Positions 18,841 through 27,361 of a stretch of 43,747 nucleotides of DNA are shown piece by piece (the first letter of the stretch is position 1; the number at the start of each line of letters is the position of its first letter). The notes beneath the pieces were generated by a model. It was not told where the DNA came from and ran no database searches. It saw only the letters and a program-made list of their open reading frames with translations. The stretch is from an uncultured Lachnospiraceae bacterium (GTDB lineage Bacteria > Bacillota > Clostridia > Lachnospirales > Lachnospiraceae). A program made the translations under genes and the position numbers. The stretch covers positions 1 to 43,747 of the forward strand of contig CALWCS010000085.1 of assembly GCA_944376425.1 (NCBI GenBank), written 5' to 3'.

Positions 18841-18911
18841 TTAGTCTTAACTAATTTGTTTTTACCGCGCAAAAGCGCATTTTTTAGAAATAAAAGTTAG
18901 ATTAAACTAAC
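18841..18911 (+). promoter_or_regulatory. Two TTAG..CTAA dyads, possible DtxR/MntR-type operators
   Basis: TTAGT/ACTAA arms around four bases (18841-18854) overlap the expected start site. A second dyad, GTTAG/CTAAC around six bases (18896-18911), lies just before the ribosome binding site. TTAG/CTAA half-sites are typical of iron and manganese DtxR-family regulators. The identity is inferred. Confidence 0.5.
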
Positions 18912-18931
18912 CAAGAAGGTGGTGCTGAAAA

Positions 18932-19483
18932 ATGCTGGAACGTCAACTGATTGAACATTGTTCGCCAACTCTTGCCTCGATCAAAACAGCAAATTTGTTT
19001 CGGTATGTTTATTCATCCAGAGAAGAATTAAAAAATTGCATTTATGTATGGAATGAGATGCTCTCCATAAAAGGAGTATTTCTTGAAGTTCTCAAAAGAG
19101 GCAGACAGGATGCTCTCATTTATGTTTACAGAAAAGAAAAATTGAAAGAAGATTTGAAAAAACAAGGAGTTTGCGACTTTTTGAAAAAATGTGGATACAG
19201 TAACGGAACAGAACAGGAAATTCTTGATTTTTTAAAGCAAAGACTGCAAGAAAATGAAGGCTTTCCGCATGAAATAGGGTTATTTCTGGGATATCCTCTG
19301 GAGGATGTTATAGGATTTGTGGAAAATGGGGGGAAAAACAGCAAATGCAGCGGATGCTGGAAAGTATATGGAGATCAGGATCAGGCAATGCGTTTGTTTG
19401 AACAGTTCAAAAAATGTAAAAATGTTTATAAATGTTTGTTTGCAGAAGGAAGAACCATTTCACAGCTGACAGTGGCTGCATAG
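18932..19483 (+). CDS. DUF3793 family protein
   Basis: The 183-residue protein has no transmembrane segment. It matches my recollection of DUF3793: an N-terminal HCSPTLASIKTANLF segment, then GFPHEIGLFLGYPLEDVIGFVENGG, and a C-terminal Cys-rich half with C-x2-C (KCSGCW) and further Cys (KKCKNVYKCLF). Function is unknown. In Clostridia this family often sits beside flavodoxin or ferrous-iron genes, as here. The start follows GAAGGTGG. The family is probably linked to iron or redox homeostasis, but that rests on neighbours and on the operator-like dyads. Confidence 0.8.
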   Translation: MLERQLIEHCSPTLASIKTANLFRYVYSSREELKNCIYVWNEMLSIKGVFLEVLKRGRQDALIYVYRKEKLKEDLKKQGVCDFLKKCGYSNGTEQEILDFLKQRLQENEGFPHEIGLFLGYPLEDVIGFVENGGKNSKCSGCWKVYGDQDQAMRLFEQFKKCKNVYKCLFAEGRTISQLTVAA

Positions 19484-19693
19484 AAAATGTAGAAAGTTTT
19501 TCACGCATTTAAGGAATCAGAAAAGAAATTTGGATCAAATACAAGACAAAATGAAATGCATGATGCAAATTTTATCAATTTGCGCTTCCAAATAAATACA
19601 AAAACAGACAGATTACAAGGTGTCTTAGAGAGAAGACGGCAAAGAAAAGTGTATTTGGCATATAGACAAGAAACAGAAAAGGAGATAAGATTA

Positions 19694-20119
19694 ATGAAAA
19701 AGATTGCAGTAGTATATTGGAGTGGAACCGGAAATACAGAAATGATGGCAAACAGCGTTGCAGAGGGAATCAAAGAAGCAGGGGCAGAGGCAAGCGTTAT
19801 GGAACCGGAAAGTTTTTCTGCCGATCAAATAGATCAGTTTGATGCGATCGCTTTTGGATGCCCGGCAATGGGAGCGGAAGAATTAGAAGAAACAGAGTTT
19901 GCACCTATGTTTGAAAATTGTAAAGAAAAGCTGCAGGGAAAGAAAATCGCACTGTTTGGCTCCTATGGATGGGGGGACGGTGAATGGATGAGAACATGGG
20001 AAGAAGATTGTAAAGAAAAGGGAGCAGAGCTGGTATGTGACAGTGTAATCTGCACGGAAGAACCGGATGACGAAGCAAAAGAAGCATGCAAAAGTCTTGG
20101 AAAATCTTTAGTATCCTGA
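19694..20119 (+). CDS. Flavodoxin
   Basis: A 141-residue short-chain flavodoxin, an FMN electron carrier that replaces ferredoxin when iron is short. The phosphate-binding loop SGTGNTE is at residues 10-16, with the FMN-contacting loops GCPAMGAEELEE and GSYGWGDGEWM. Translation starts at 19694, where AAAAGGAGA precedes the ATG; an in-frame ATG at 19556 has no such site and would add 46 non-homologous residues. It lies 210 bases after the DUF3793 gene with no clear terminator between, so the two may be cotranscribed. A small hairpin (GCAAAT/ATTTGC) sits in the gap near 19564. Confidence 0.93.
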   Translation: MKKIAVVYWSGTGNTEMMANSVAEGIKEAGAEASVMEPESFSADQIDQFDAIAFGCPAMGAEELEETEFAPMFENCKEKLQGKKIALFGSYGWGDGEWMRTWEEDCKEKGAELVCDSVICTEEPDDEAKEACKSLGKSLVS

Positions 20120-20145
20120 TTAAAAAAGTAAATCGTTTTTGGCAG

Positions 20146-20182
20146 AAACCGGCATGAAGCAAACATGCCGGTTTAATTTTTT
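20146..20182 (+). terminator. Intrinsic terminator after flavodoxin
   Basis: A perfect 11-bp stem, AAACCGGCATG and CATGCCGGTTT, with a 7-base loop followed by a T-run. It lies between convergent genes and could also halt the minus-strand acetyltransferase transcript less efficiently. Confidence 0.93.
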
Positions 20183-20192
20183 AGAATGCATG

Positions 20193-20771
20193 TCATTTTT
20201 TTCCCTCTTCTAAAAATTTAATAATTTTTGCAGGAACACCGCCAACAACTGTATTAGCAGGTACATTTTTAGTGACAACTGCTCCAGCAGCAATGATGGC
20301 ATGATTGCCAATAGTTACTCCAGGCAAAAGAGTAGCATGTGATCCAATCCATACTTTTTTTCCGATATGAATGGGAGCAGGAAGATTATTGCCGCGATTT
20401 AACGGAGACAAATCATGATTAATGGTCGCCAGCACAACATGGGAACCAATCAGAACATCGTCGCTGATATAAATTCCTCCCTGATCCTGAAAATGACAGC
20501 AGCAATTGATAAAAACATTTTTTCCAACGTAAATATTTTTGCCGCAGTCTGTATAAAACGGAGGAAACATAGAAAAAGAGTCATCAACAGGCTTTCCGAT
20601 GATTTGTGAAAATAAATTGCGTATTTCCTGGGGATCATGATAGGAATTATTTAGTTCGGCGGTTTTGCGCATAGCATCGTTTGCAAGGATGTGCATCCAT
20701 TTATGAAGATCTGAATTGGCTTTCACTGCTTTTCCTTGTCTTAAATCTTTTAAAAAATGTTCAAGATCCAT
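20193..20771 (-). CDS. Hexapeptide-repeat sugar O-acetyltransferase (maltose/galactoside acetyltransferase type)
   Basis: The 192-residue enzyme transfers acetyl from acetyl-CoA to a sugar hydroxyl. An N-terminal Mac-type helical region (about 1-55) is followed by left-handed beta-helix hexapeptide turns ([31 protein letters not shown]). The catalytic His lies in the [11 protein letters not shown] segment, and the C-terminus is PAKIIKFL. Length matches LacA/Maa proteins. The start is preceded by AAGGAG. It is divergent from the LysR regulator next door, which may control it. Confidence 0.9.
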   Translation of the reverse strand: MDLEHFLKDLRQGKAVKANSDLHKWMHILANDAMRKTAELNNSYHDPQEIRNLFSQIIGKPVDDSFSMFPPFYTDCGKNIYVGKNVFINCCCHFQDQGGIYISDDVLIGSHVVLATINHDLSPLNRGNNLPAPIHIGKKVWIGSHATLLPGVTIGNHAIIAAGAVVTKNVPANTVVGGVPAKIIKFLEEGKK

Positions 20772-20976
20772 ATCTCATTTCTCCTTATCAAAAAAATTTA
20801 AAAATCTCGCATTTTTGAAAACATATTTGACTGTTTTTTCACTCTTTGCGTTTTTCATTATAAAGTTTCTATTTATTAATATCAAATACATATAAAAACT
20901 ATTTTAATATATTAAAAAAGTATGATAAGATAATCTACAATAAATGACGGAAAAATTTTCAGAGGGGGAAACGGAT

Positions 20977-21858
20977 TTGGATATTCGCGTATTAGAATAT
21001 TTTCTTGCCGTAGCGAGAGAAGGAAACATTACAAAAGCGGCAGAAACACTTCACATGACACAGCCGCCGCTATCAAGACAACTTAAAGATTTAGAAACAG
21101 AACTGGGAAAACAACTGATCATTCGCGGCAATAAAAAAATCACTCTGACAGAAGATGGTATGCTTTTGCGTAAACGTGCAGAGGAATTAGTGGAATTAAT
21201 GAAAAAAACAAAAGCAGAGCTTACCTCTTCTGACCAAAATATAAATGGAGAGATCCATATCGGAAGCGGAGAGACGGATGCGATTTCTTTTATGGCACAG
21301 ACAGCAAGAGATTTGCAGCAGATGTATCCCGATATTTCCTATCATATTTACAGTGGAGATGCCAGTCGGGTGACAGAAAAATTAGATAAGGGATTGATCG
21401 ACTTTGGACTGTTAGTGGAACCTGTAGATATCTCAAAGTATCATTATATGAGATTGGCTATAAAAGATACATGGGGAGTCTTAATGCGCAAAGACAGTCC
21501 TCTGTCTAAAAAGGAACATATTCTAGCCGAAGATTTGCGGGACAAACCATTGATTATGTCGCGTCAGGTATCTAAAAGCAGTGAAATGTCAGTTTGGTTT
21601 CAAAAAGAAATGTCCAAATTGAAGATAGTGGCAACGTATGACCTGATTTATAATGCGTCTCATTTTGTAAAAAAGGGCGTGGGTTATGCTATTGCATTAG
21701 ATAAATTAGTAAATACAGCTGGTGAAAGCGATCTTTGTTTCAGACCCCTGTATCCTGCTATGGAAGCAGGGTTATGTATTGTATGGAAAAAGTATCAAAT
21801 CTTTTCCAGAGCCTCTGAATTGTTTCTTGAACAATTGAAGAAAGAATTGGAAATCTAA
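20977..21858 (+). CDS. LysR family transcriptional regulator (TTG start)
   Basis: A 293-residue LysR protein: N-terminal winged helix-turn-helix (DIRVLEYFLAVAREGNITKAAETLHMTQPPLSRQL) then a substrate-binding effector domain. I place the start at TTG 20977 because AGAGGGGG sits 8 bases before it and LysR proteins typically begin just before this position. The ATG at 20944 lacks a ribosome binding site. LysR proteins usually regulate a divergent neighbour, here the hexapeptide acetyltransferase. The 205-bp AT-rich gap between them would hold the operator. The effector is unknown. Confidence 0.9.
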   Translation: MDIRVLEYFLAVAREGNITKAAETLHMTQPPLSRQLKDLETELGKQLIIRGNKKITLTEDGMLLRKRAEELVELMKKTKAELTSSDQNINGEIHIGSGETDAISFMAQTARDLQQMYPDISYHIYSGDASRVTEKLDKGLIDFGLLVEPVDISKYHYMRLAIKDTWGVLMRKDSPLSKKEHILAEDLRDKPLIMSRQVSKSSEMSVWFQKEMSKLKIVATYDLIYNASHFVKKGVGYAIALDKLVNTAGESDLCFRPLYPAMEAGLCIVWKKYQIFSRASELFLEQLKKELEI

Positions 21859-21912
21859 TTTTTTATTATTTACTGAAAAAATGAGGGCTTTTTAGGAATT
21901 GAGTGAAAAGAA

Positions 21913-21941
21913 TTGAACCTAAGTGAGGCGTGTGATATAAT
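21913..21941 (+). promoter_or_regulatory. Promoter of the yceG-telA-terD operon
   Basis: TTGAAC at 21913-21918, 17-base spacer, perfect TATAAT at 21936-21941, about 40 bases before the first gene. No other promoter of similar quality is seen before the Ca2+ ATPase. Confidence 0.78.
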
Positions 21942-21980
21942 AAAACAATAAAAAATGATGGAAAGCGACAGGGTAGAAGA

Positions 21981-24257
21981 ATGATATATAAAAGAGAGAA
22001 GCTTGGACAGTTAACAGATTATTTTCTCAATCTTTCCAAACGACCAGGAAAGGGAGTTTATTTTTATCGAATTTTTTGCTGGAATGCAGAAATTTCAGAA
22101 TTCGTAGAACAATATCTGGATACGGCAAGACGCTATGGAGTCGTAATTCAGGGAAAAATTCCAAATCCTGATGAAAAGCAGCTTTCCTATTATACTGAGA
22201 TGATGGGACAGGCATTTTCGCAGGATGTATCATTTCTTATGAAAGCAATCGAAAAATGGCTTCCAAGATTAAATGGGAAACAAAGAGAAAGTGTAGTGTC
22301 TTCTATGATAAACACACTGGATGAGATGAAAAAAGAAGGAAAAAGCCAGGATATGATTCGGAATGCTTATATTAAGTTTATGTGTTGGCTTTATTATAAG
22401 TTTGAAAGGATTCTCCATCTCTTGGGACAAGATGCTGTTCCTAAAATTTTGTATGAGGGAAGACTTAGCAGGTATGAGTTAGACTTACTGTGTATTTTGG
22501 CAGATGCAGGATGCGATATTATATGTCTGGAATATGAAGGAGATACTTCATATCAGAAACTGGATCCGGAAAATAAAAGAACAAATCCGTATCTGCCAAA
22601 AGAACAGCTTACGTTTCCGGAAGGATTTTGCATAGAATACTTAATCAGGAAAAGACAAAGAAATGAAAGAATCAGTATGGTTTATGACAGACAGAAAGTT
22701 TTGCAGCCATGTACAAATGTTTGGATGCCTGAAAACTGGGAGCTTTTTACCGAGTCTCTCAAAGAGCCAAGGGAAAGAGGAGAAGACAAAGAGATTTTTT
22801 ATAATCTTTTTGTGAGAATCAGGGGAGTCTGGGATAAAGTTTCCTATGTTCAGGATTTATTTCATTGGAAAACTCAACTGGAGACAAAAAAAAGAAATTT
22901 TTTTGTAATTGAAGATTTATTTGCTCCTCAAAATGAGGAAATTCGTATGGTAAGTGCGAAGAACTATACGGATATGGAACAGATGATTTTAGATTTGACT
23001 CCGCGTTTGAAAACGACAGGTCAGGAAAGCTTGGACCATCAGGTGAGGATGGCTTTTGCCAAACAGATGATGGCAGAAGATCCAGAATGGGAAGGAAGCA
23101 TTCACAAAAAGAGAAATGCGGCAGTTTATTTGATTTGCTGGTTTAACCGTTATTTTAATCAAATATTTACAGGATACCAAAAAGGAAAGATAGGAATTGT
23201 TGTATATTTCGGAGCTTGCAAAAATCAGTATGAGGCATGTTTTTTTCGAATGCTTGCATGGATGCCGCTGGATGTGGTCATTCTATCACCAGATGCAAAT
23301 GTGCAGTGTTGCCTGACAGATAAGAGACTGTTGGAGAAAAGTTATACAGATACTTTAAGAATCGATCATTTTCCGGAAACAGCGGGAGCATGTAAAGCAA
23401 GAACGGTTGCTTATCATGCAGAGCAGGAATTAAATGAAATGCTTTATCAGGATACCGGAATGTATCGGGATCGCCAGTATCAAAAGGCAGATGCAGTATT
23501 GTTAAAGACAATGTATGAAGAAGTAGGGCAGCTTTGGGATCAGGAGCTGAAATACCGACCGGGATTTGAAATTATTCAGGATAAGGTGATGATGCCTGTT
23601 TTGGCGGCTAAAATCTGCGGCGTAAAAGAAAAAGAGGTTGATGTGTACTGGAAGCAGATTCGAAAACTTTGTACCGCTGAAACATTGGTCGTCACACAGC
23701 CTGGCTGGTTCCAAAAAGGAGATTCCTTTATGGGGGAAACCCCTAAAATGATTGTAAACGGAAAAGTAGATAAGAAAAAGGCAAAAGAAAGCAGATCTTA
23801 TGCGTATGCGATTTTGCGGGAAGAAGTTCAGGATTATATTTTGGATAAAACGGAACAAGTCATCAAACAAAAGCTGATCTGCGGTACATTCGAAAGAGGA
23901 ATGGAATATCGGATTTTAGCAGTAGCGCTTGATTTAAAAAAAGAAGTTGTCCGATTGATTCAGCAATTTGACTTTACGAAAAAAAATCCAAAACTTCTTG
24001 TGATTTCTGTCAATGAAAAGACGTTTCCGGTGGAAGATTGTATCGGATTTGCATTACTTTCCGTTATGGGATTTGATGTGGGATTGTTCGTTCCAACGGG
24101 GTATCAGGTGTTTGAACAAAACTTTAATAAAGTTTTTTGGGAAGAGCATCAGGCAGGAGATTATCTGTATGATCTGCACATTCCGGCATTAAAGCAGGAA
24201 GAAGGCGGGCTTTCTCAGATCGGGGGCTTCTTTAATCGAATATTTAAGAGAGGATGA
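21981..24257 (+). CDS. YceG-like protein of the tellurite-resistance (Ter) stress module
   Basis: A 758-residue soluble protein without signal peptide or membrane segment. I assign it to the YceG_bac family (a predicted component of a Ter-linked 'biosynthetic module') from its size and its place just before telA- and terD-like genes, the same gene company as in the B. subtilis yceCDEFGH operon. The sequence has no catalytic motif I can identify. Notable stretches are a Cys-rich region (ILADAGCDIICLEYEG) near residue 175 and a segment GKIGIVVYFGACKNQYEACFFRML near residue 400, which looks like a Rossmann-type strand and helix. It is longer than the B. subtilis protein. The biochemical role of the family is not established. 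The telA-like gene begins 7 bases after its stop. Confidence 0.7.
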   Translation: MIYKREKLGQLTDYFLNLSKRPGKGVYFYRIFCWNAEISEFVEQYLDTARRYGVVIQGKIPNPDEKQLSYYTEMMGQAFSQDVSFLMKAIEKWLPRLNGKQRESVVSSMINTLDEMKKEGKSQDMIRNAYIKFMCWLYYKFERILHLLGQDAVPKILYEGRLSRYELDLLCILADAGCDIICLEYEGDTSYQKLDPENKRTNPYLPKEQLTFPEGFCIEYLIRKRQRNERISMVYDRQKVLQPCTNVWMPENWELFTESLKEPRERGEDKEIFYNLFVRIRGVWDKVSYVQDLFHWKTQLETKKRNFFVIEDLFAPQNEEIRMVSAKNYTDMEQMILDLTPRLKTTGQESLDHQVRMAFAKQMMAEDPEWEGSIHKKRNAAVYLICWFNRYFNQIFTGYQKGKIGIVVYFGACKNQYEACFFRMLAWMPLDVVILSPDANVQCCLTDKRLLEKSYTDTLRIDHFPETAGACKARTVAYHAEQELNEMLYQDTGMYRDRQYQKADAVLLKTMYEEVGQLWDQELKYRPGFEIIQDKVMMPVLAAKICGVKEKEVDVYWKQIRKLCTAETLVVTQPGWFQKGDSFMGETPKMIVNGKVDKKKAKESRSYAYAILREEVQDYILDKTEQVIKQKLICGTFERGMEYRILAVALDLKKEVVRLIQQFDFTKKNPKLLVISVNEKTFPVEDCIGFALLSVMGFDVGLFVPTGYQVFEQNFNKVFWEEHQAGDYLYDLHIPALKQEEGGLSQIGGFFNRIFKRG

Positions 24258-24264
24258 AAAGGTT

Positions 24265-25413
24265 ATGGGACTTAATTTTAAAAATCCGCCTGCTCCTACA
24301 GCTCCTGTGACACAGGGACAGACAGAGCAGGAGATGGAAATTGTACCGTTTAATATTCAGGCAGATAAACAGCAGCTGACAGAAAAAATGGTAAATTCAA
24401 AAGAAGTTGACCAGATTGTCAGTACAATTTCAGTTTATGAGCTGGATACTATTGTCAGCTTTGGAAGCGAAGTGGCAGAAAATATTTCTAAATGTTCTGA
24501 CAGTGTTTTGAACAGTATCAATATGAGCCAATTAGATGATTCAAGTGAAATGCTTAATACGTTGGCAAAAATTATGGAAAAATTTGATATTGATGAAATT
24601 CAGGAAAAACCGGGACTGTTTGGCAAGATGTTTGGAAACGTAAGAAAACAGGTGGATAAAATTCTGGATAAATATCATACGATGGGACAGGAAGTGGATA
24701 AGATCTATGTTCAGCTTAAACAGTATGAAAATGAGATTAAACAGTCGAATCAAAAATTAGAGACCATGTTTGAGACAAACGTAGAATATTTTCATGAACT
24801 GGAAAAATATATTCTCGCCGGAGAACAGGGAATTCAGGAAATTACTGCGTATTATGACCAAAGACGGCAGGAATACGAAGATACCGGGGAAGCGTCCATA
24901 CAGTTTGATCTGACTTCTCTGGAACAGGCAAAAATGATGCTGGAACAAAGAGTTCAGGATCTGAGAATTGCAGAGAATGTGGCAATGCAGTCGATTCCAA
25001 TGATTAAAACAATGGAATTTAGCAATATGAATCTGGTCAGAAAGATTAATTCCGCATTTATTATTACGCTTCCTGTGTTTAAACAGGCACTGACACAGGC
25101 AATTTTGCTGAAACGGCAGAAGATTCAGGCAGATGCGATGGCAGCGCTCGATGCCAAGACAAATGAGATGCTTTTGAAGAATGCTCAAAATACGGTCAAT
25201 CAGTCTAAAATGACAGCACAGCTTGCATCGGGAAGTTCGATCAAAATGGAAACTCTGGAATCTACCTGGCATACGATTGTCAATGGAATTGAGGAGACAA
25301 AAACGATTCAGGAAAATGCTAAGAAAAAGAGAGAAGAAGACAAAGTACGCCTGAACGCAATGAAGGAAGAATATAAGACAATGATGCTGAAATCTTCCAA
25401 TAACAGGAAATAA
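24265..25413 (+). CDS. TelA/KlaA-like toxic anion resistance protein (YceH-like)
   Basis: A 382-residue, mostly alpha-helical protein of the TelA family (PF05816-type). The core covers about residues 30-350, with long coiled-coil stretches ([43 protein letters not shown]) and [23 protein letters not shown], a conserved family segment. The N-terminal 25 residues are a Pro/Gln-rich tail. TelA proteins are associated with resistance to tellurite, bacteriocins and cell-envelope stress by an unknown mechanism. It is translationally close to yceG (7-base gap) and is followed 46 bases later by terD genes, as in the B. subtilis yce operon. Confidence 0.9.
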   Translation: MGLNFKNPPAPTAPVTQGQTEQEMEIVPFNIQADKQQLTEKMVNSKEVDQIVSTISVYELDTIVSFGSEVAENISKCSDSVLNSINMSQLDDSSEMLNTLAKIMEKFDIDEIQEKPGLFGKMFGNVRKQVDKILDKYHTMGQEVDKIYVQLKQYENEIKQSNQKLETMFETNVEYFHELEKYILAGEQGIQEITAYYDQRRQEYEDTGEASIQFDLTSLEQAKMMLEQRVQDLRIAENVAMQSIPMIKTMEFSNMNLVRKINSAFIITLPVFKQALTQAILLKRQKIQADAMAALDAKTNEMLLKNAQNTVNQSKMTAQLASGSSIKMETLESTWHTIVNGIEETKTIQENAKKKREEDKVRLNAMKEEYKTMMLKSSNNRK

Positions 25414-25459
25414 AAACTTTAACAAAATGAGGAAAAAAATAAAAAAGGAGGAAAACGAT

Positions 25460-26041
25460 ATGCCGATTAATCTTCAAAAAGGACAGAAAGTAAGTTTATC
25501 AAAGGGAAATCCGGGATTAAAAAAATTAATGGTAGGACTTGGATGGGATGTCAATCAGTATGATGGCGGATATGATTTTGATTTGGATGCAGCAGCATTT
25601 TTGCTGGGAGATGACGGCAAGTGTCCTACAACCGATGAGTTTGTCTTCTATGGAAACTTGAAACATCCAAGCGGAGCAGTGGAACATATGGGAGATAATC
25701 TGACCGGTGAAGGAGAAGGCGACGATGAGGTTATTATGCTGGATCTGTCGAAAATTCCGGAAAATATCAAAAGAATTGCTTTTACCGTTACGATTTACGA
25801 GGCAGATATGCGCCGACAGAATTTTGGTCAGGTCAGCAATTCTTACATCCGCGTGGTGGATGATGTAACAGGAAAAGAGATCATCCATTACGATTTAGGG
25901 GAAGATTTCTCTATCGAGACAGCAGTTGTTGTCGGAGAAATTTATAAACATAATGGGGAATGGAAATTTAATGCCATTGGAAGCGGATACCAAGGCGGTC
26001 TTGCCGCACTTTGCGCAAGCTATGGAATCGATGCAGAATAA
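25460..26041 (+). CDS. TerD family Ca2+-binding stress protein, copy 1
   Basis: 193 residues. The start at 25460 follows a perfect AGGAGG; an upstream in-frame ATG at 25427 has no site. TerD domain: [29 protein letters not shown], the acidic [11 protein letters not shown], and the [15 protein letters not shown] loop. The Asp/Glu residues in the last two elements form the two Ca2+ sites in TerD structures. The C-terminus [24 protein letters not shown] is also typical. These are cytoplasmic proteins linked to tellurite, phage and envelope-stress tolerance. It is very similar to copy 2, which starts 13 bases downstream. Confidence 0.95.
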   Translation: MPINLQKGQKVSLSKGNPGLKKLMVGLGWDVNQYDGGYDFDLDAAAFLLGDDGKCPTTDEFVFYGNLKHPSGAVEHMGDNLTGEGEGDDEVIMLDLSKIPENIKRIAFTVTIYEADMRRQNFGQVSNSYIRVVDDVTGKEIIHYDLGEDFSIETAVVVGEIYKHNGEWKFNAIGSGYQGGLAALCASYGIDAE

Positions 26042-26054
26042 GGAGGAATGAAAG

Positions 26055-26636
26055 ATGCCAGTTTGTTTATCAAAAGGACAGAAAGTAAGTCTTACAAAGG
26101 ATAACCCCGGGTTACAGAAAGTAATCGTAGGGCTTGGATGGGATGTAAACCGCTATGATACAGGCGGAGATTTTGATTTGGATGCATCCGTATTTATGCT
26201 GACAGACAGCGGTAAAGTATCAAAACAGGAAGAGTTTGTATTTTATGGAAATCCAAAAGACCCAAGCGGTGCAGTACAGCATATGGGAGATAACCGTACA
26301 GGAGTAGGAGAAGGAGACGATGAGCAGATTACGATTGATTTGACCAAGGTTCCGGAACATATCACAAAAATTGCGATCACCGTTACTATCTATGATGCTG
26401 AAAGCCGTCGACAGAATTTTGGTCAGGTAAACAATTCCTTTATTCGTATCTACAACGAACAAAGCGGACAGGAGATTCTACGCTACGATCTCGAGGAAGA
26501 TTTTTCTATTGAGACAGCCGTTGTATTTGGAGAACTGTACAAACATGGCGGAGAATGGAAATTCAATGCACTTGGAAGTGGATATCAAGGTGGTCTTGCC
26601 GCGCTTTGTGCAAGCTATGGAATCCAGACAGAATAG
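26055..26636 (+). CDS. TerD family Ca2+-binding stress protein, copy 2
   Basis: 193 residues, same length as copy 1 and closely related throughout. It retains [27 protein letters not shown] and the [12 protein letters not shown]-terminus, so both Ca2+ sites look intact. Differences are mainly in the first 15 residues ([15 protein letters not shown], with a Cys) and in the strand after the acidic loop. AAGGAGG precedes the ATG. It probably arose by tandem duplication with copy 1, followed by some divergence. Confidence 0.95.
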   Translation: MPVCLSKGQKVSLTKDNPGLQKVIVGLGWDVNRYDTGGDFDLDASVFMLTDSGKVSKQEEFVFYGNPKDPSGAVQHMGDNRTGVGEGDDEQITIDLTKVPEHITKIAITVTIYDAESRRQNFGQVNNSFIRIYNEQSGQEILRYDLEEDFSIETAVVFGELYKHGGEWKFNALGSGYQGGLAALCASYGIQTE

Positions 26637-26645
26637 GAGGATTTT

Positions 26646-27248
26646 ATGACAATCAGTTTAAAGAAAGGGCAAAAGGTCAGCCTGACAAAAGAAAATGCAG
26701 GTCTTGACCGCGTAATTGTAGGACTTGGATGGGATGCTGCAGAAAAAGAAGGAAAAGGCGGTTTCTTATCGATGTTTAAAGCAAAGCCGGCTGATTTTGA
26801 CTGCGATGCTTCTGCAATTCTTCTGCAAAATGGCAGATTAGTAAGAAACGAAGACATTGTCTATTTTGGACGTTTAAAACATGATTCCGGCTCTGTGATC
26901 CATATGGGAGATAATCTGACAGGAAACGGGGCAGGCGACGATGAACAGATTGTCGTGGAGCTTTCGCGTGTTCCTGCTTCCTATGACAGAATTGTGATCG
27001 TTGTCAATATCTATCAGGCACAGCAGCGCCGCCAGGACTTTGGAATCATCAAAAATGCGTTTATCCGGATTGTAGATGCAAAGACAGACAGAGAGCTGTG
27101 TAAATATAATCTGTCAGAAAATTATGATGGGATGACGGCAATGATTTTTGGAGAAATTTACCGTCGTGAGAAAGAGTGGAAATTTAATGCGATCGGACAG
27201 GGAACTCAGGATCCAAGCTTAAGTGAGCTTGCCAAGAGATATCTGTAA
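26646..27248 (+). CDS. TerD family protein, divergent copy 3
   Basis: 200 residues. It keeps the TerD frame ([28 protein letters not shown], then FDCDASAILL and [16 protein letters not shown]). It differs from copies 1 and 2 by an insertion at about residues 36-54 (EKEGKGGFLSMFKAKPAD) and by Cys for Leu in the first acidic motif. Its C-terminus lacks the [15 protein letters not shown] ending and has QGTQDPSLSELAKRYL instead. AGGAGG lies 5 bases before the ATG. It may have a separate partner or altered Ca2+ binding. It is the last gene before the hairpin region that precedes the calcium pump. Confidence 0.93.
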   Translation: MTISLKKGQKVSLTKENAGLDRVIVGLGWDAAEKEGKGGFLSMFKAKPADFDCDASAILLQNGRLVRNEDIVYFGRLKHDSGSVIHMGDNLTGNGAGDDEQIVVELSRVPASYDRIVIVVNIYQAQQRRQDFGIIKNAFIRIVDAKTDRELCKYNLSENYDGMTAMIFGEIYRREKEWKFNAIGQGTQDPSLSELAKRYL

Positions 27249-27258
27249 AAATTCAAAA

Positions 27259-27323
27259 TGTCCTGCGGCTTTTAGGCAGTGTATCGGTATCAATACCATC
27301 TGCCGATTTTTTGCTGCAGGACA
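27259..27323 (+). promoter_or_regulatory. Nested hairpin with internal T-run between terD3 and the Ca2+ ATPase (terminator or attenuator)
   Basis: The outer arms TGTCCTGC (27259-27266) and GCAGGACA (27316-27323) pair perfectly. Inside lies a second stem GGCAG (27275-27279) / CTGCC (27300-27304) with an innermost GGTAT/ATACC stem, directly followed by GATTTTTT. The inner hairpin plus T-run looks like an intrinsic terminator, while the outer stem runs over the T-run and could compete with it. Folding energies were not computed. Confidence 0.6.
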
Positions 27324-27361
27324 AAAATTGACTTTAAAAAATGAATATGGAGAAAAGAAAA

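Noticed and set aside
19556..19693. 46-residue N-terminal extension of flavodoxin
   Set aside because: The flavodoxin fold begins MKKIAVVYWSGTGN at 19694 behind AAAAGGAGA; the extension has no site and no flavodoxin features.
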